Shown here piece by piece: positions 1-7,353 of a stretch of 22,669 bases of DNA (position 1 is its first letter; each line of letters starts with the position of its first letter). Position numbers and translations under genes: made by a program. Under the pieces are notes generated by a model. The model made no database searches. It saw only the letters and a list, made by a program, of their open reading frames with translations, and was not told the DNA's origin. The stretch comes from RUG14219 sp045538535 (GTDB lineage Bacteria > Cyanobacteriota > Vampirovibrionia > Gastranaerophilales > Gastranaerophilaceae). The stretch lies in NCBI GenBank assembly GCA_045538535.1, contig JAZSRN010000031.1, forward strand, positions 1 to 22,669. Direction: 5' to 3'.

Positions 1-108
1 CCTCCCCGCTGGCGCAAACGCAGTCATAGCAAGGGTTTCGGGCAATTTTAACCCCCCGACTTTTTCCATAAAATCTATGTCCATACTATCCATAAGCATA
101 TTTACCAT
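1..108 (-). CDS. 5' end of an unidentified protein (partial)
   Basis: This is the N-terminal part of a minus-strand gene that runs off the left edge. From ATG at 108 the reading frame is open to position 1 and begins MVNMLMDSMDIDFMEKVGGL; about 36 residues are visible. A perfect TATAAT (115-120) ends 6 nt before the ATG at 108, so a leaderless start there is favoured. ATG at 99 is an in-frame alternative. No Shine-Dalgarno sequence precedes either. The visible residues are not enough to name a family. The several internal methionines leave the exact start uncertain. Confidence 0.5.
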   Translation of the reverse strand, partial: MVNMLMDSMDIDFMEKVGGLKLPETLAMTAFAPAGR

Positions 109-114
109 ATACCC

Positions 115-143
115 ATTATAACAATTTTTTTAACAAGTACAAG
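115..143 (-). promoter_or_regulatory. Promoter of the left-edge gene, predicted leaderless
   Basis: On the minus strand TATAAT (120 to 115) is preceded by TGt, giving an extended -10. A weak TTGTAC lies 16 bp upstream. The spacing from the -10 to the in-frame ATG at 108 is 6 nt, which places the expected transcription start on the start codon. Confidence 0.5.
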
Positions 144-248
144 CACTATATTAAATTTTTAACAAAAAATACTCATTTATTCACTAATACTAAATTATCT
201 TTTTATCAATCCTACTATTTTTTATCAAAACACATAAACTTTTTATGC

Positions 249-254
249 TATAAT
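249..254 (+). promoter_or_regulatory. Extended -10 element for the fic gene
   Basis: TGcTATAAT ends at 254 and is a consensus extended -10. No convincing -35 is visible in the very AT-rich upstream stretch (120-240). The expected start near 261 gives a leader of only about 10 nt that begins inside the ribosome binding site GGAGAGG (260-266). Confidence 0.55.
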
Positions 255-271
255 AGACTGGAGAGGTGTTT

Positions 272-880
272 ATGGTTTTAGAAAATAAATTAGGCATTAC
301 AGAATCTGCAGAACTTGCAAGAGAAGAAGAACGCATCAGTAAAACCAAAGCTATAGAGCTTTTTGAAAAAGGTATTCTTAATTCTCTTGAAGCGGGTAAA
401 TTTAGTTCGCTTTCTAAGATTCACAAATATCTATTTGACGAAATTTATCCTTTCGCCGGTGAAACAAGAGAGGTAAATCTTGCTAAAGGGAATTTTAGAT
501 TTGCTCCGGTAATGTACCTAAAACCCGCCTTAGAACATATTGATAATATGCCTCAATCTACATTTGAAGAAATCATTGATAAATATGTAGAAATGAATGT
601 TGCCCATCCTTTTAGAGAAGGAAATGGAAGAAGCACACGCATTTGGTTGGATTTAATTTTAAAAAAAGAAATCGGTAAAGTTGTTGACTGGTCAAAAGTT
701 GACAAAGAAGACTATCTACTTGCAATGGAACGTAGCCCTATTAAAAGTGTGGAAATAAAAGAACTTTTAAAACAAGCATTAACTACTGATATAAATAATA
801 GACTTGTTTACATGAAAGGAATTGATGCAAGCTATAGTTATGAAGGCTATTTTATATATAAAACAGAAGATATGATTTAA
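272..880 (+). CDS. fic: Fic-domain protein adenylyltransferase, self-inhibited (class III type)
   Basis: Fic enzymes transfer AMP from ATP to hydroxyl groups of target proteins. The catalytic motif HPFREGNGR lies at about residues 112-120 with the essential His and the nucleotide-binding arginine intact. The flap region (NLAKGNFRFAP) sits about 40 residues upstream, as in active enzymes. Near the C-terminus SYSYEG matches the inhibitory-helix motif (S/T)xxxE(G/N); this C-terminal location defines class III, of which Neisseria meningitidis Fic is the model. The length (202 residues) also fits. The start is ATG 272, five nt after GGAGAGG; a GTG at 266 would overlap that site and is less likely. 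The gene stands alone: no FicA-like antitoxin gene is next to it, consistent with inhibition in cis. Targets cannot be deduced. Confidence 0.93.
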   Translation: MVLENKLGITESAELAREEERISKTKAIELFEKGILNSLEAGKFSSLSKIHKYLFDEIYPFAGETREVNLAKGNFRFAPVMYLKPALEHIDNMPQSTFEEIIDKYVEMNVAHPFREGNGRSTRIWLDLILKKEIGKVVDWSKVDKEDYLLAMERSPIKSVEIKELLKQALTTDINNRLVYMKGIDASYSYEGYFIYKTEDMI

Positions 881-922
881 TAGGCAAATTTATTATTTTT
901 TCTTTTTAAATAAAATGATGAA

Positions 923-949
923 AAAATCGCGGGTATCTCCCGCGATTTT
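923..949. terminator. Terminator between convergent genes
   Basis: A perfect 11-bp inverted repeat (AAAATCGCGGG / CCCGCGATTTT) with a 5-nt loop lies between fic and the convergent gene ending at 969. The T-run is longer on the minus-strand side, so it should act best for the 969-1991 gene, with some activity for fic. Confidence 0.85.
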
Positions 950-968
950 GAATGTTAATAGCATATTT

Positions 969-1991
969 TTAGCCTTTATTACCACCGAATGCCCAATTAA
1001 AAGCAAGTCCGATACCTGCGGCAATTAAACCCCATTTGCCGGCTTGTTTCCATTTAAAGTTTTTAAGACCTTTTGTTATCGCTTCCGGTGTATCTTTTTT
1101 GAACGCTTTTGCTGTGTCATCCCAATAGCTGCTCAAAGTTTTACCCGCATCATCTACAAGCGCTGTTTCTCTTGCTGTGAAAATTTTCAATTCATCATCT
1201 ATAGTAGTAAGTAATGATGCTTTTGTTTGACCGGTTGCAAGGGTTTTCGCTTCCGCTGCAATTTTTGCTTCTTCTGTTGCTGTAATACCGAATGATTTTG
1301 GATTTTCTTTGATTAATTTTTCAATATCATCTGCAGTTGCAGTATCAGCTAAACCTTCAACTAATGTTTTGGCAGCATTATTGGTAGCTATATTTTCACG
1401 TGTAACTTTTAAACTAAATTCTCTAGCTTGTTCAGTAGCCTTCTTCGCGATATCGTCAAGTTTTATGGCATTTAATTGTGGTTCAACTCTGCTAACAATA
1501 TTTTTAGCGTCAACATCTGTTATTGAAGCAACCAAAGTTTGTTCGCTTGGAGTCAATTTAGCTCTATCACCAACTTCTGCAAATTTTTTGATTGCATCAT
1601 AGTGTTGAGCATCTCTAATCCTCTCACTTGCAAAAATCGGTGCTTTTTCTGCAGCTAATAAATTTTCTGCAATTTCTAATCTTTTTGCATCATGGAAATT
1701 ACTGTTTGCAGCGTTAATCAAATCATCTACAAATTTGCCCCCTTCGGTAAACGGAGATGCTTTAGAATGTGCATACCAAGCTGCACCACCAGCACCCGCA
1801 GCCGTAAGCACTAAACCTTTACCGTTAAACGTGTCTGCATCGCCTCTGCCTTCAAAATTGACAGAAGTAGTCGGTTGGGTCTGTTGTTGATTTTGTAACC
1901 CTTGAAAATACTGTGCACTCATAAAGTCAGTATTTGTTCCTACTGAATATGGATTATAACCATAACCATACTTTAATGAATCTAATGACAT
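969..1991 (-). CDS. Lineage-type protein with two hydrophobic segments, unknown function
   Basis: A 340-residue protein that I cannot assign to a characterised family. The N-terminus (MSLDSLKYGYGYNPYS) is rich in Tyr, Gly, Asn and Gln. A Gly/Ala-rich hydrophobic stretch occupies about residues 57-75, and a second possible membrane helix lies at the C-terminus (about 317-334, GLIAAGIGLAFNWAFGG). The 240 residues between them are charged, alanine-rich and probably helical. There is no classical signal peptide. The start ATG follows GGGGTAAAGG at good spacing. The gene lies 91 bp after aroA on the same strand but has its own upstream element (2027-2076), which is also found before the gene at 22238. 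I infer a membrane-associated, perhaps envelope, protein of this lineage. Confidence 0.75.
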   Translation of the reverse strand: MSLDSLKYGYGYNPYSVGTNTDFMSAQYFQGLQNQQQTQPTTSVNFEGRGDADTFNGKGLVLTAAGAGGAAWYAHSKASPFTEGGKFVDDLINAANSNFHDAKRLEIAENLLAAEKAPIFASERIRDAQHYDAIKKFAEVGDRAKLTPSEQTLVASITDVDAKNIVSRVEPQLNAIKLDDIAKKATEQAREFSLKVTRENIATNNAAKTLVEGLADTATADDIEKLIKENPKSFGITATEEAKIAAEAKTLATGQTKASLLTTIDDELKIFTARETALVDDAGKTLSSYWDDTAKAFKKDTPEAITKGLKNFKWKQAGKWGLIAAGIGLAFNWAFGGNKG

Positions 1992-2026
1992 AACCTTTAC
2001 CCCACTAAATTTTAAATAACCTTTAC

Positions 2027-2076
2027 CTTATACATAGATAAACAATTTTGGGATAAAAAAATTGCTTTTTTGTAAA
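2027..2076 (-). promoter_or_regulatory. Upstream element shared with the 22238 gene
   Basis: Read on the minus strand this segment begins TTTACAAAAAAGCAATT, continues through TTTA, and ends TTTATCTATGTATAAG. The same order, spacing and nearly the same bases occur at 22261-22309. It lies 36 nt upstream of the start codon at 1991 and immediately after the aroA stop. It is probably a promoter or operator; which bases are the -35 and -10 is unclear. Confidence 0.5.
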
Positions 2077-2082
2077 CAATTG

Positions 2083-3360
2083 TTAAGATATTAATTGCGA
2101 AAACAAATTTTCAAACTCAGGGAACGAAATATCAACCCACTCGAAACCGTTAATACACAAAGGATTTTGACATATTAAGCCAGCAACAAACAAACTCATC
2201 GCAAGTCTATGGTCATGATATGTTTCAACTTCACAACCGCCAATCAAATCAGATTTGCCGTTTATTACAAACCCATCTTCAGTTTCTTCGATATCAACAC
2301 CCAATTTTTTTAACTCGCAAACAACAGCCGAAATCCTATCTGATTCCTTATTCCTCAAATCTTGAGCGTTTTTTACGATTGTTACACCTTCCGCTTGTGT
2401 TGCCAAAACCGCAATAATAGGCAATTCATCAATCAAACGCGGAATTATCTCACCTTCAATAGTACAAGCTTTCAAATTAGAATAAGAAACTTTAATATCT
2501 CCAACATCTTCGCCGGCAATATTACATTTGTCCAAATATTCAATCTGCCCGCCCATTTTCGCAACTACGTCTAAAATCCCCGAACGCGTTGGGTTCAAGC
2601 CAATATTTTTTATAATAATTTCACTATTAGGAACAATCAAACTTGCAACAATAAAATATGCCGCGGACGAAATATCTCCACAAACATCTATTTCACAAGG
2701 TTCTAATTCTGATTTACTAACAGACACCTTGTTTTTATCGATTTTTATTTCAGCACCCATATATTTCAACAACAATTCCGTATGATTTCGCGAAATATAA
2801 GGTTCTGTAAATGTTGTTACACCTTTTGCATGCAATCCGGCCAACAAAATACAAGATTTTACTTGCGCAGACGCCAACGATGAGTTATACTCAATTCCTT
2901 GCAACTCAGTACCTTTTATGAACAAAGGGGCCTTAAAATCCTTAGCTGAAATTTCTGCGCCCATCAAAGAAAGCGGCTCTATAACTCTTTTCATCGGACG
3001 TTTTGATAAACTTTCATCACCAATTAAAGTCGAATTAAAATTTTGACCGGCAAGAATTCCGGAAACCAAACGCATTGTTGTTCCGGAATTTCCGCAATCC
3101 AAATCTGAACTTGGCACTATAAGCGCACCGTTTGAAATTATTTCAACGGTTTTTTCATCTATATAACGACTTTGAATACCCAAACATTTAAAAAGCTTCA
3201 ACGTCGAAATCGGATCTTGACCTTGCGAAAAATTACGGATTACAGATTTACCTTTAGCAAGCGATGAAAACATTACCGCACGATGTGAAATTGATTTATC
3301 CGCGGGAATTGTAACGCTTCCCCTTAACCCACTATTCAACTTTTGGACAATCTTTTGCAT
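2083..3360 (-). CDS. aroA: 3-phosphoshikimate 1-carboxyvinyltransferase (EPSP synthase)
   Basis: This enzyme catalyses the sixth shikimate-pathway step, joining phosphoenolpyruvate to shikimate 3-phosphate. The 425-residue length is typical. Visible signatures are DKSISHRA near residue 21, GNSGTTMRL in the phosphoenolpyruvate-binding region, RPMKRV, SAQVKS, RNHTE, GDISSAAYF, NPTRSG, the catalytic RNKESDR segment and DHRLAMS near the end. The SAQxK, RxHxE and NxTR signatures resemble class II enzymes. The glycine of GNSGT is retained, unlike the alanine of the highly glyphosate-tolerant CP4 enzyme, so tolerance cannot be inferred. The gene stands alone, away from other aromatic genes, divergent from the gene at 3417. 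Its -10 suggests a leaderless mRNA. Confidence 0.96.
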   Translation of the reverse strand: MQKIVQKLNSGLRGSVTIPADKSISHRAVMFSSLAKGKSVIRNFSQGQDPISTLKLFKCLGIQSRYIDEKTVEIISNGALIVPSSDLDCGNSGTTMRLVSGILAGQNFNSTLIGDESLSKRPMKRVIEPLSLMGAEISAKDFKAPLFIKGTELQGIEYNSSLASAQVKSCILLAGLHAKGVTTFTEPYISRNHTELLLKYMGAEIKIDKNKVSVSKSELEPCEIDVCGDISSAAYFIVASLIVPNSEIIIKNIGLNPTRSGILDVVAKMGGQIEYLDKCNIAGEDVGDIKVSYSNLKACTIEGEIIPRLIDELPIIAVLATQAEGVTIVKNAQDLRNKESDRISAVVCELKKLGVDIEETEDGFVINGKSDLIGGCEVETYHDHRLAMSLFVAGLICQNPLCINGFEWVDISFPEFENLFSQLIS

Positions 3361-3366
3361 AGCAAA

Positions 3367-3375
3367 ATTCTACCA
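3367..3375 (-). promoter_or_regulatory. Extended -10 of aroA, predicted leaderless
   Basis: Minus-strand TGgTAGAAT covers 3375 down to 3367. The last base of the hexamer is 6 nt from the aroA ATG (3360-3358), which places the transcription start on the A of the start codon. No purine-rich ribosome binding site lies at the proper distance. Confidence 0.5.
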
Positions 3376-3381
3376 TAAAAT

Positions 3382-3410
3382 TTGACAATTCACTAAAAAT
3401 TGTTTATCAT
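3382..3410 (+). promoter_or_regulatory. Strong sigma-70-type promoter, predicted leaderless
   Basis: TTGACA (3382-3387), a 17-bp spacer and TATCAT (3405-3410) form a near-consensus promoter. The ATG at 3417 lies 6 nt after the -10, at the expected transcription start, and no Shine-Dalgarno sequence exists. Confidence 0.75.
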
Positions 3411-3416
3411 CCGAAT

Positions 3417-4109
3417 ATGAATAATTTGAGAATTGAATCAATATCGTCTCTTGATATCGTAAAATTGCGCAAAATCCTAACTTCGGAAAAACTTACCGAT
3501 GCCCAAAAAGCTAGTTTTATTCGCAAAAACAACATTGAAATCAAAAATCTCGTAAAAGGTAAAATCACCAAACAAGAATTTGCCGGCATGATGGAAAATA
3601 GACCTTTAATTAGGTTTAGACCATTGAAAAATTCTTACACCAAACGCGGAGACAAAATTCTGCTTGCCAAAGCTCTCGGGATAAAAACAAGTGAAATTGA
3701 AAAATTCATCGCTAAAGTTTCAAATAATCTTGATTCAACAGATATCGAAACTATTGAAAAAGCCAAAACTTACGCATACCGTCACGGCACTAAAGATGAA
3801 ATTGTTGCATTTTTAGGATATGAACTTGCTGACCAAAAACATATACTAAAAAAACTTTATAAAACACTTCAATATAATTCCGGTGGTTTGGCGGATTATT
3901 TTTCACGCCCTATTCACAGAATGAGCAACAATACTTTGGCCAAATTATATACAACAATTGACAAAAGCCTAAAAGCCGCACACCGCACAGGCGCAATAAC
4001 AACCGAAGAACTGAATTCCACTGCAGAATGGGCTTTGATAAGAATTTACGAAATTCAAAACAACTCAAAATTAATCAATGCAGTTAAACTTCACAAAAAA
4101 TTAAAATAA
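3417..4109 (+). CDS. Unknown basic, helical protein
   Basis: A 230-residue, lysine-rich protein with no signal peptide or membrane segment; I do not recognise the family. Predicted helices alternate with short charged loops, and the C-terminal part (RPIHRMSNN to the end) is strongly basic, which would suit nucleic-acid or membrane-surface binding (inference only). It is the first gene of a run with the cysteine-cluster gene, whose ATG comes 1 nt after this stop, so the two are probably co-transcribed and translationally coupled. The start is the only ATG near the promoter. Confidence 0.7.
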   Translation: MNNLRIESISSLDIVKLRKILTSEKLTDAQKASFIRKNNIEIKNLVKGKITKQEFAGMMENRPLIRFRPLKNSYTKRGDKILLAKALGIKTSEIEKFIAKVSNNLDSTDIETIEKAKTYAYRHGTKDEIVAFLGYELADQKHILKKLYKTLQYNSGGLADYFSRPIHRMSNNTLAKLYTTIDKSLKAAHRTGAITTEELNSTAEWALIRIYEIQNNSKLINAVKLHKKLK

Positions 4110-4110
4110 A

Positions 4111-4638
4111 ATGCTCAAAACTTATGAAAAATTTTTAGATAATTTAGACAATAAACTTGCACAATATTTTGAATTTGAAAAAGATGATATTGTGTGTAAA
4201 CAAGGTTGTTCTCATTGTTGTGAACACGGAGATTATCCGTTTTCGAGATTAGAATTAGAGTATCTAATGCAAGGAATTTTACAACTTGAACCGCAAATAA
4301 AAAAACAAGTTTTTGAAAACTTCAAAAAAATAACAAACAAATTTGATTATACATGCCCTTTTCTAATTAATAAATCTTGTTGTATTTACAAATACAGAAG
4401 CATAACTTGTCGAACACACGGACTTGCATATTTGAATTCAGAGAACATCGCTAAACTTCCGGATTGTACAAATCTTGGCCTAAATTTTAGCAATACGTTT
4501 GACCCTAAAACATCTGTTATAACCCGAGAAATAATCAAGGAAAATTTAGACCTAAATGAAATCATTAAAAACGCTAATAAAAACTTGGAATTTGGAGAAA
4601 TTCGCGCTCTTGTAAACTGGTTTAACGAATTAAAATAA
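4111..4638 (+). CDS. YkgJ-type cysteine-cluster protein
   Basis: A 175-residue protein of the YkgJ / UPF0153 family, predicted to chelate zinc or an iron-sulfur cluster through conserved cysteines. The visible ligands are C29, C33, C36 and C37 (CKQGCSHCC), then C82, C90-C91 and C100 (the SITCRTHG segment), the family's usual order. The biochemical role of the family is not established. It is cytosolic, with no membrane segment. The ATG lies 1 nt after the stop of the preceding gene; queF begins 35 nt downstream from its own -10. Confidence 0.85.
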   Translation: MLKTYEKFLDNLDNKLAQYFEFEKDDIVCKQGCSHCCEHGDYPFSRLELEYLMQGILQLEPQIKKQVFENFKKITNKFDYTCPFLINKSCCIYKYRSITCRTHGLAYLNSENIAKLPDCTNLGLNFSNTFDPKTSVITREIIKENLDLNEIIKNANKNLEFGEIRALVNWFNELK

Positions 4639-4644
4639 TTGCGA

Positions 4645-4668
4645 TATAATGAATTTAGAAAGATGGAG
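4645..4668 (+). promoter_or_regulatory. queF -10 and ribosome binding site
   Basis: TATAAT at 4645-4650 has a 4-of-6 match to the -35 (TTAACG, 4622-4627) 17 bp upstream, inside the end of the previous gene. GGAG (4665-4668) is 5 nt before the queF ATG. The leader would be about 17 nt, too short for a preQ1 riboswitch, and none is seen. Confidence 0.55.
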
Positions 4669-4673
4669 AATTT

Positions 4674-5573
4674 ATGCAAAACCAAACAGATATAATTGCC
4701 GCAACACATTTGGGCAAAAAAAGTATAGGAAGCGAAAATTACAATCCCGCATTATTGGTTGTGGTTCCGCGAGAAGAAAACCGCCAACAATACAATATTT
4801 TAAATGATGAATTGCCCTTCAACGGTTACGATATCTGGCATGCGTACGAATTTTCCACCCTTACGCAAAACTCAATTCCGGTAACAAGAGTGATAAAACT
4901 AAAATATAACTGCAATAATGATTACTTGATTGAATCAAAATCTTTGAAATTATATCTAAACTCATTTAATATGAGCAAGTTCGGGAAAAATATCCACGAT
5001 TGCCTTAAAATTTGCAAAAATATTATTCAATCGGATTTGAGCAGTAAACTTAAAACTTCAGTAGAATTAGAGTTTTTAAAAGAAGATTCGAATAATACAA
5101 AAATTTTTAAAGATTATAAAAATATTTTTGAATATATCAATGAAGAAAATTTAATAATTGACAAGTTTAAAGAATCCCCCGAATTACTTGAATACACGAC
5201 CACAAACAACCAAAAAGAATACAGATTATTCTTTGATTCACTACGCTCAAATTGCCGAGTAACCCATCAACCTGATTTTGGCGATGTATTTATATATTAC
5301 AAATCTGACAAACATTTCCACGAAGAAAGTTTAATAAAATACCTAACATCGTTCCGCTCAGAATATCATTTTCACGAAGAATGTTGCGAAATGATTTTCA
5401 AAAGACTTTTTGACATTTTAGACAAAAATGACGAATTATTTGTTTGTGCACTATATACACGCCGCGGCGGAATTGATATTTGCCCTGCCCGTTGGAGCAA
5501 AAATATTGAACCTCAAGAGGTTTTGCCCCTACTAGAATTAAATACTTTCGCAAGAAAAAGTATAAAACAATAA
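4674..5573 (+). CDS. queF: NADPH-dependent 7-cyano-7-deazaguanine reductase
   Basis: QueF reduces the nitrile preQ0 to the aminomethyl compound preQ1 with two NADPH, in the queuosine tRNA-modification pathway. The 299-residue length marks the long, two-module (E. coli-like) form. The N-terminal module contains the NADPH-binding motif ESKSLKLYLNSF (88-99). The C-terminal module carries the catalytic Cys194 in SNCRVTHQPDFGD with Asp201, followed by the FHEECCE and YTRRGGIDICP segments. About 24 extra residues follow the usual end. No other queuosine gene is in the window; QueC, QueD and QueE would be expected elsewhere. Confidence 0.95.
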   Translation: MQNQTDIIAATHLGKKSIGSENYNPALLVVVPREENRQQYNILNDELPFNGYDIWHAYEFSTLTQNSIPVTRVIKLKYNCNNDYLIESKSLKLYLNSFNMSKFGKNIHDCLKICKNIIQSDLSSKLKTSVELEFLKEDSNNTKIFKDYKNIFEYINEENLIIDKFKESPELLEYTTTNNQKEYRLFFDSLRSNCRVTHQPDFGDVFIYYKSDKHFHEESLIKYLTSFRSEYHFHEECCEMIFKRLFDILDKNDELFVCALYTRRGGIDICPARWSKNIEPQEVLPLLELNTFARKSIKQ

Positions 5574-5652
5574 ATTGCCTAAAATACTTCCCCTTAAAGT
5601 CTAATGAAACTCCCATTAAATCTCGCATAATAAGTGTGAAAAGGAGATTGTC

Positions 5653-5874
5653 ATGTTTAAATTTTTCAAGTATCTTACATGGACTTTAGTTTTAATCGGT
5701 GCACTTAACTGGGGTCTCATCGGATTTTTCAATTTTGATTTGGTCGCATTCTTATTTGGTGAAATGTCAACACTTACTAGAATCATATACGATTTAGTAG
5801 GTATCAGTGCGATTGTAGCACCAATATTGTGTTATATGTGTCACAAAAAACACGACGAATACAAATACGACTAA
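5653..5874 (+). CDS. DUF378-family small membrane protein
   Basis: A 73-residue protein with two membrane helices (about residues 7-27 and 43-62) and a charged C-terminal tail. The segment LIGALNWGLIGFFNFDLVAFLFG is the signature of the DUF378 (YuzA-like) family, whose function is unknown. AAAAGGAG lies 8 nt before the start. A CATAAT at 5626-5631 may be its -10. A terminator follows at 5886, so it is probably transcribed alone. Confidence 0.88.
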   Translation: MFKFFKYLTWTLVLIGALNWGLIGFFNFDLVAFLFGEMSTLTRIIYDLVGISAIVAPILCYMCHKKHDEYKYD

Positions 5875-5885
5875 TCCTCAACGTC

Positions 5886-5919
5886 AAGCGGGAACAAGGT
5901 TTAAGCAGTTCCCGCTTTT
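5886..5919 (+). terminator. Intrinsic terminator after the DUF378 gene
   Basis: A perfect 10-bp stem (AAGCGGGAAC / GTTCCCGCTT) with a 12-nt loop is followed by a short T-run. Confidence 0.8.
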
Positions 5920-6006
5920 GACCTAAGAACAATTATTTTCTCTTTCACATACGACCGTTTTTGTCATAAATACCCCCTATTATACAACTATAAATTACAG
6001 AGCAAA

Positions 6007-6159
6007 AAGGAGAAAATAATGATTAACACACCACTAGTTGAAAGAAAAAGTCTTAGCCAACAAGAAATAGCAAAATTAAAAATGGTTATTAGATACTTAA
6101 TTACAGCATGCTTAATCAGCATAATCCGCTGTTTACCAATGATATTTTGGTTTAACTAA
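6007..6159 (+). CDS. 46-residue membrane microprotein (with its ribosome binding site)
   Basis: AAGGAG (6007-6012) is followed after 6 nt by ATG 6019; the frame stays open for 46 codons to TAA at 6157-6159. The product starts MINTPLVERKSLSQQE, has a polar N-terminal half, and ends in one hydrophobic helix (about residues 23-44, with two Cys) and the tail MIFWFN. Support comes from the near-ideal ribosome binding site and the amphipathic layout, as in known single-span bacterial microproteins. The stop overlaps the stop of the convergent gene (6156) by 3-4 bases. No homolog is recognised. The upstream 5920-6006 stretch holds only weak promoter-like sequence (TTGTCA near 5960, TATTAT and TATAAA near 5980-5993). 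Confidence 0.55.
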   Translation, partial: KEKIMINTPLVERKSLSQQEIAKLKMVIRYLITACLISIIRCLPMIFWFN

Positions 6160-6863
6160 AAGTCGTAATCAATTCCATGTTTTTCAAATAATTGAGTAAA
6201 GAATTTTTTTTCTTTTATAACGTTTTCTTTTGTTAAAACCATACCAAATCCACGTGAAAACTGACGGTTCTTATACAAATCTTTATCACACAACAATACA
6301 TTTGAAATATATTCATTTACAAAACAATTTACGCGATTACCTAAAGATTTGTTTTTAACAATATTTGATTCCTCAAGCAATTTCAAAAGTTCTTGCGCTC
6401 TTTTATAAAAAAATAAAGAATTATCTTGAGTATCTGATGCAATATTTTCTAATGTCAATTTTGCTGCATCAAAACTTTTTATTGCTGGAATAAATTTATA
6501 TTTTGAATGGAAGAAAATCGCAGAATTTTTTGAAAAAATGTTTATTTTATCTAAATTATTTTCAAACATATTTATTATTGAAGCAAGACGCAAAACCTCT
6601 CCTAATCCATTTTTACGAAAATCTGAACTTACTTTCATAAAAAACCCCTCCATGTCTTTACTTAACCGCGACATAAAAAATGTTTCACGCGCCAATATAT
6701 ATTGATTTTTGTCAATAAGTCGTGTCTCAAACATTCCAATATCGTCCTTACACAAAGAAATTAATGAAACATCTCTTAAATGAGGCAATTTTACATTATC
6801 TAAAAACACAAAACGCCTATTTTCTCCTATTTGTAATGGTTGGATTCTCGGTTTAATTAACAT
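6156..6863 (-). CDS. GNAT-like protein, function unknown
   Basis: A 235-residue protein without signal or membrane segment. The centre contains R83-K-N-G-L-G88, matching the (R/Q)xxGxG/A acetyl-CoA pyrophosphate loop of GNAT acetyltransferases, followed by a long helix and then INIFSKNSAIFFHSKYKF, which resembles the closing strand and helix where GNAT proteins have Y/F-xx-GF. A divergent N-acetyltransferase fold is therefore plausible but unproven. The substrate is unknown. The gene is divergent from ssb with a 154-bp gap and convergent with the 46-residue microprotein. No good ribosome binding site precedes its ATG. Confidence 0.6.
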   Translation of the reverse strand: MLIKPRIQPLQIGENRRFVFLDNVKLPHLRDVSLISLCKDDIGMFETRLIDKNQYILARETFFMSRLSKDMEGFFMKVSSDFRKNGLGEVLRLASIINMFENNLDKINIFSKNSAIFFHSKYKFIPAIKSFDAAKLTLENIASDTQDNSLFFYKRAQELLKLLEESNIVKNKSLGNRVNCFVNEYISNVLLCDKDLYKNRQFSRGFGMVLTKENVIKEKKFFTQLFEKHGIDYDF

Positions 6864-7017
6864 ATTTAGTGAAAAAACGTAAAATTATTTTTTGCTACAC
6901 ATATTTATTTCATTTACAAATCTTATTAAGAATTTAGCATATATATTATTTTTATTGTATTATTTTCACAAATGGAATATTAAGAAACGGAACACATGCC
7001 GTGGAAAGAGGTTTATA

Positions 7018-7353
7018 ATGAATAGCGTTGTATTAGTGGGACGTGTAGGCAGAGATGCCGAAATCAGATATTTTGAATCAGGAAAGTGCCGAGCATCTTT
7101 CTCAGTTGCAGTTAATCGCTGGGACGCAAAAACTAAATCTGAAATTGTCGACTGGTTCAACATTGACGTTTGGGACAAACAAGCAGAATTTGCATCTACT
7201 TACGTTAAAAAAGGCGTAATGTTAGCAATTGAAGGTCGTATTGGCCAAAACAAATGGACAGATAAAACCACCGGTGAAGAAAAAGAAAGCTTCCTCGTTG
7301 TTGCTACCGGAATTAGACTTTTAGGTTCAAAAAGAGACGCTGAAACATTATGA
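7018..7353 (+). CDS. ssb: Short single-stranded DNA-binding protein
   Basis: A bacterial SSB OB-fold: MNSVVLVGRVGRDAEIRY, the SFSVAVNRW strand, WFNIDVWDKQAE, GVMLAIEGRIGQNKWTDK. Length is only 111 residues because the protein ends right after the OB-fold (LLGSKRDAETL). The disordered linker and the acidic tip (DDDIPF type) that recruits repair and replication partners in typical 150-180-residue SSBs are absent. The start at 7018 follows GAAAGAGG; an earlier in-frame start at 6892 would add a hydrophobic, non-family extension. The stop overlaps the next ATG in ATGA, so dtnK should be translationally coupled. It may be a secondary SSB; the housekeeping copy could lie elsewhere. Confidence 0.9.
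   Translation: MNSVVLVGRVGRDAEIRYFESGKCRASFSVAVNRWDAKTKSEIVDWFNIDVWDKQAEFASTYVKKGVMLAIEGRIGQNKWTDKTTGEEKESFLVVATGIRLLGSKRDAETL

Noticed and set aside
1309..1602. Plus-strand frame of 97 codons inside the 969-1991 gene
   Set aside because: Antisense to a gene with a good ribosome site and helical coding pattern; the frame has a random serine/phenylalanine-rich composition and no ribosome site.
4639..4673. preQ1 riboswitch before queF
   Set aside because: The leader is only about 17-35 nt and shows no hairpin or the C-rich preQ1 aptamer core.
6892..7017. N-terminal extension of ssb
   Set aside because: The added sequence is hydrophobic and unlike any SSB; a proper ribosome binding site precedes ATG 7018.
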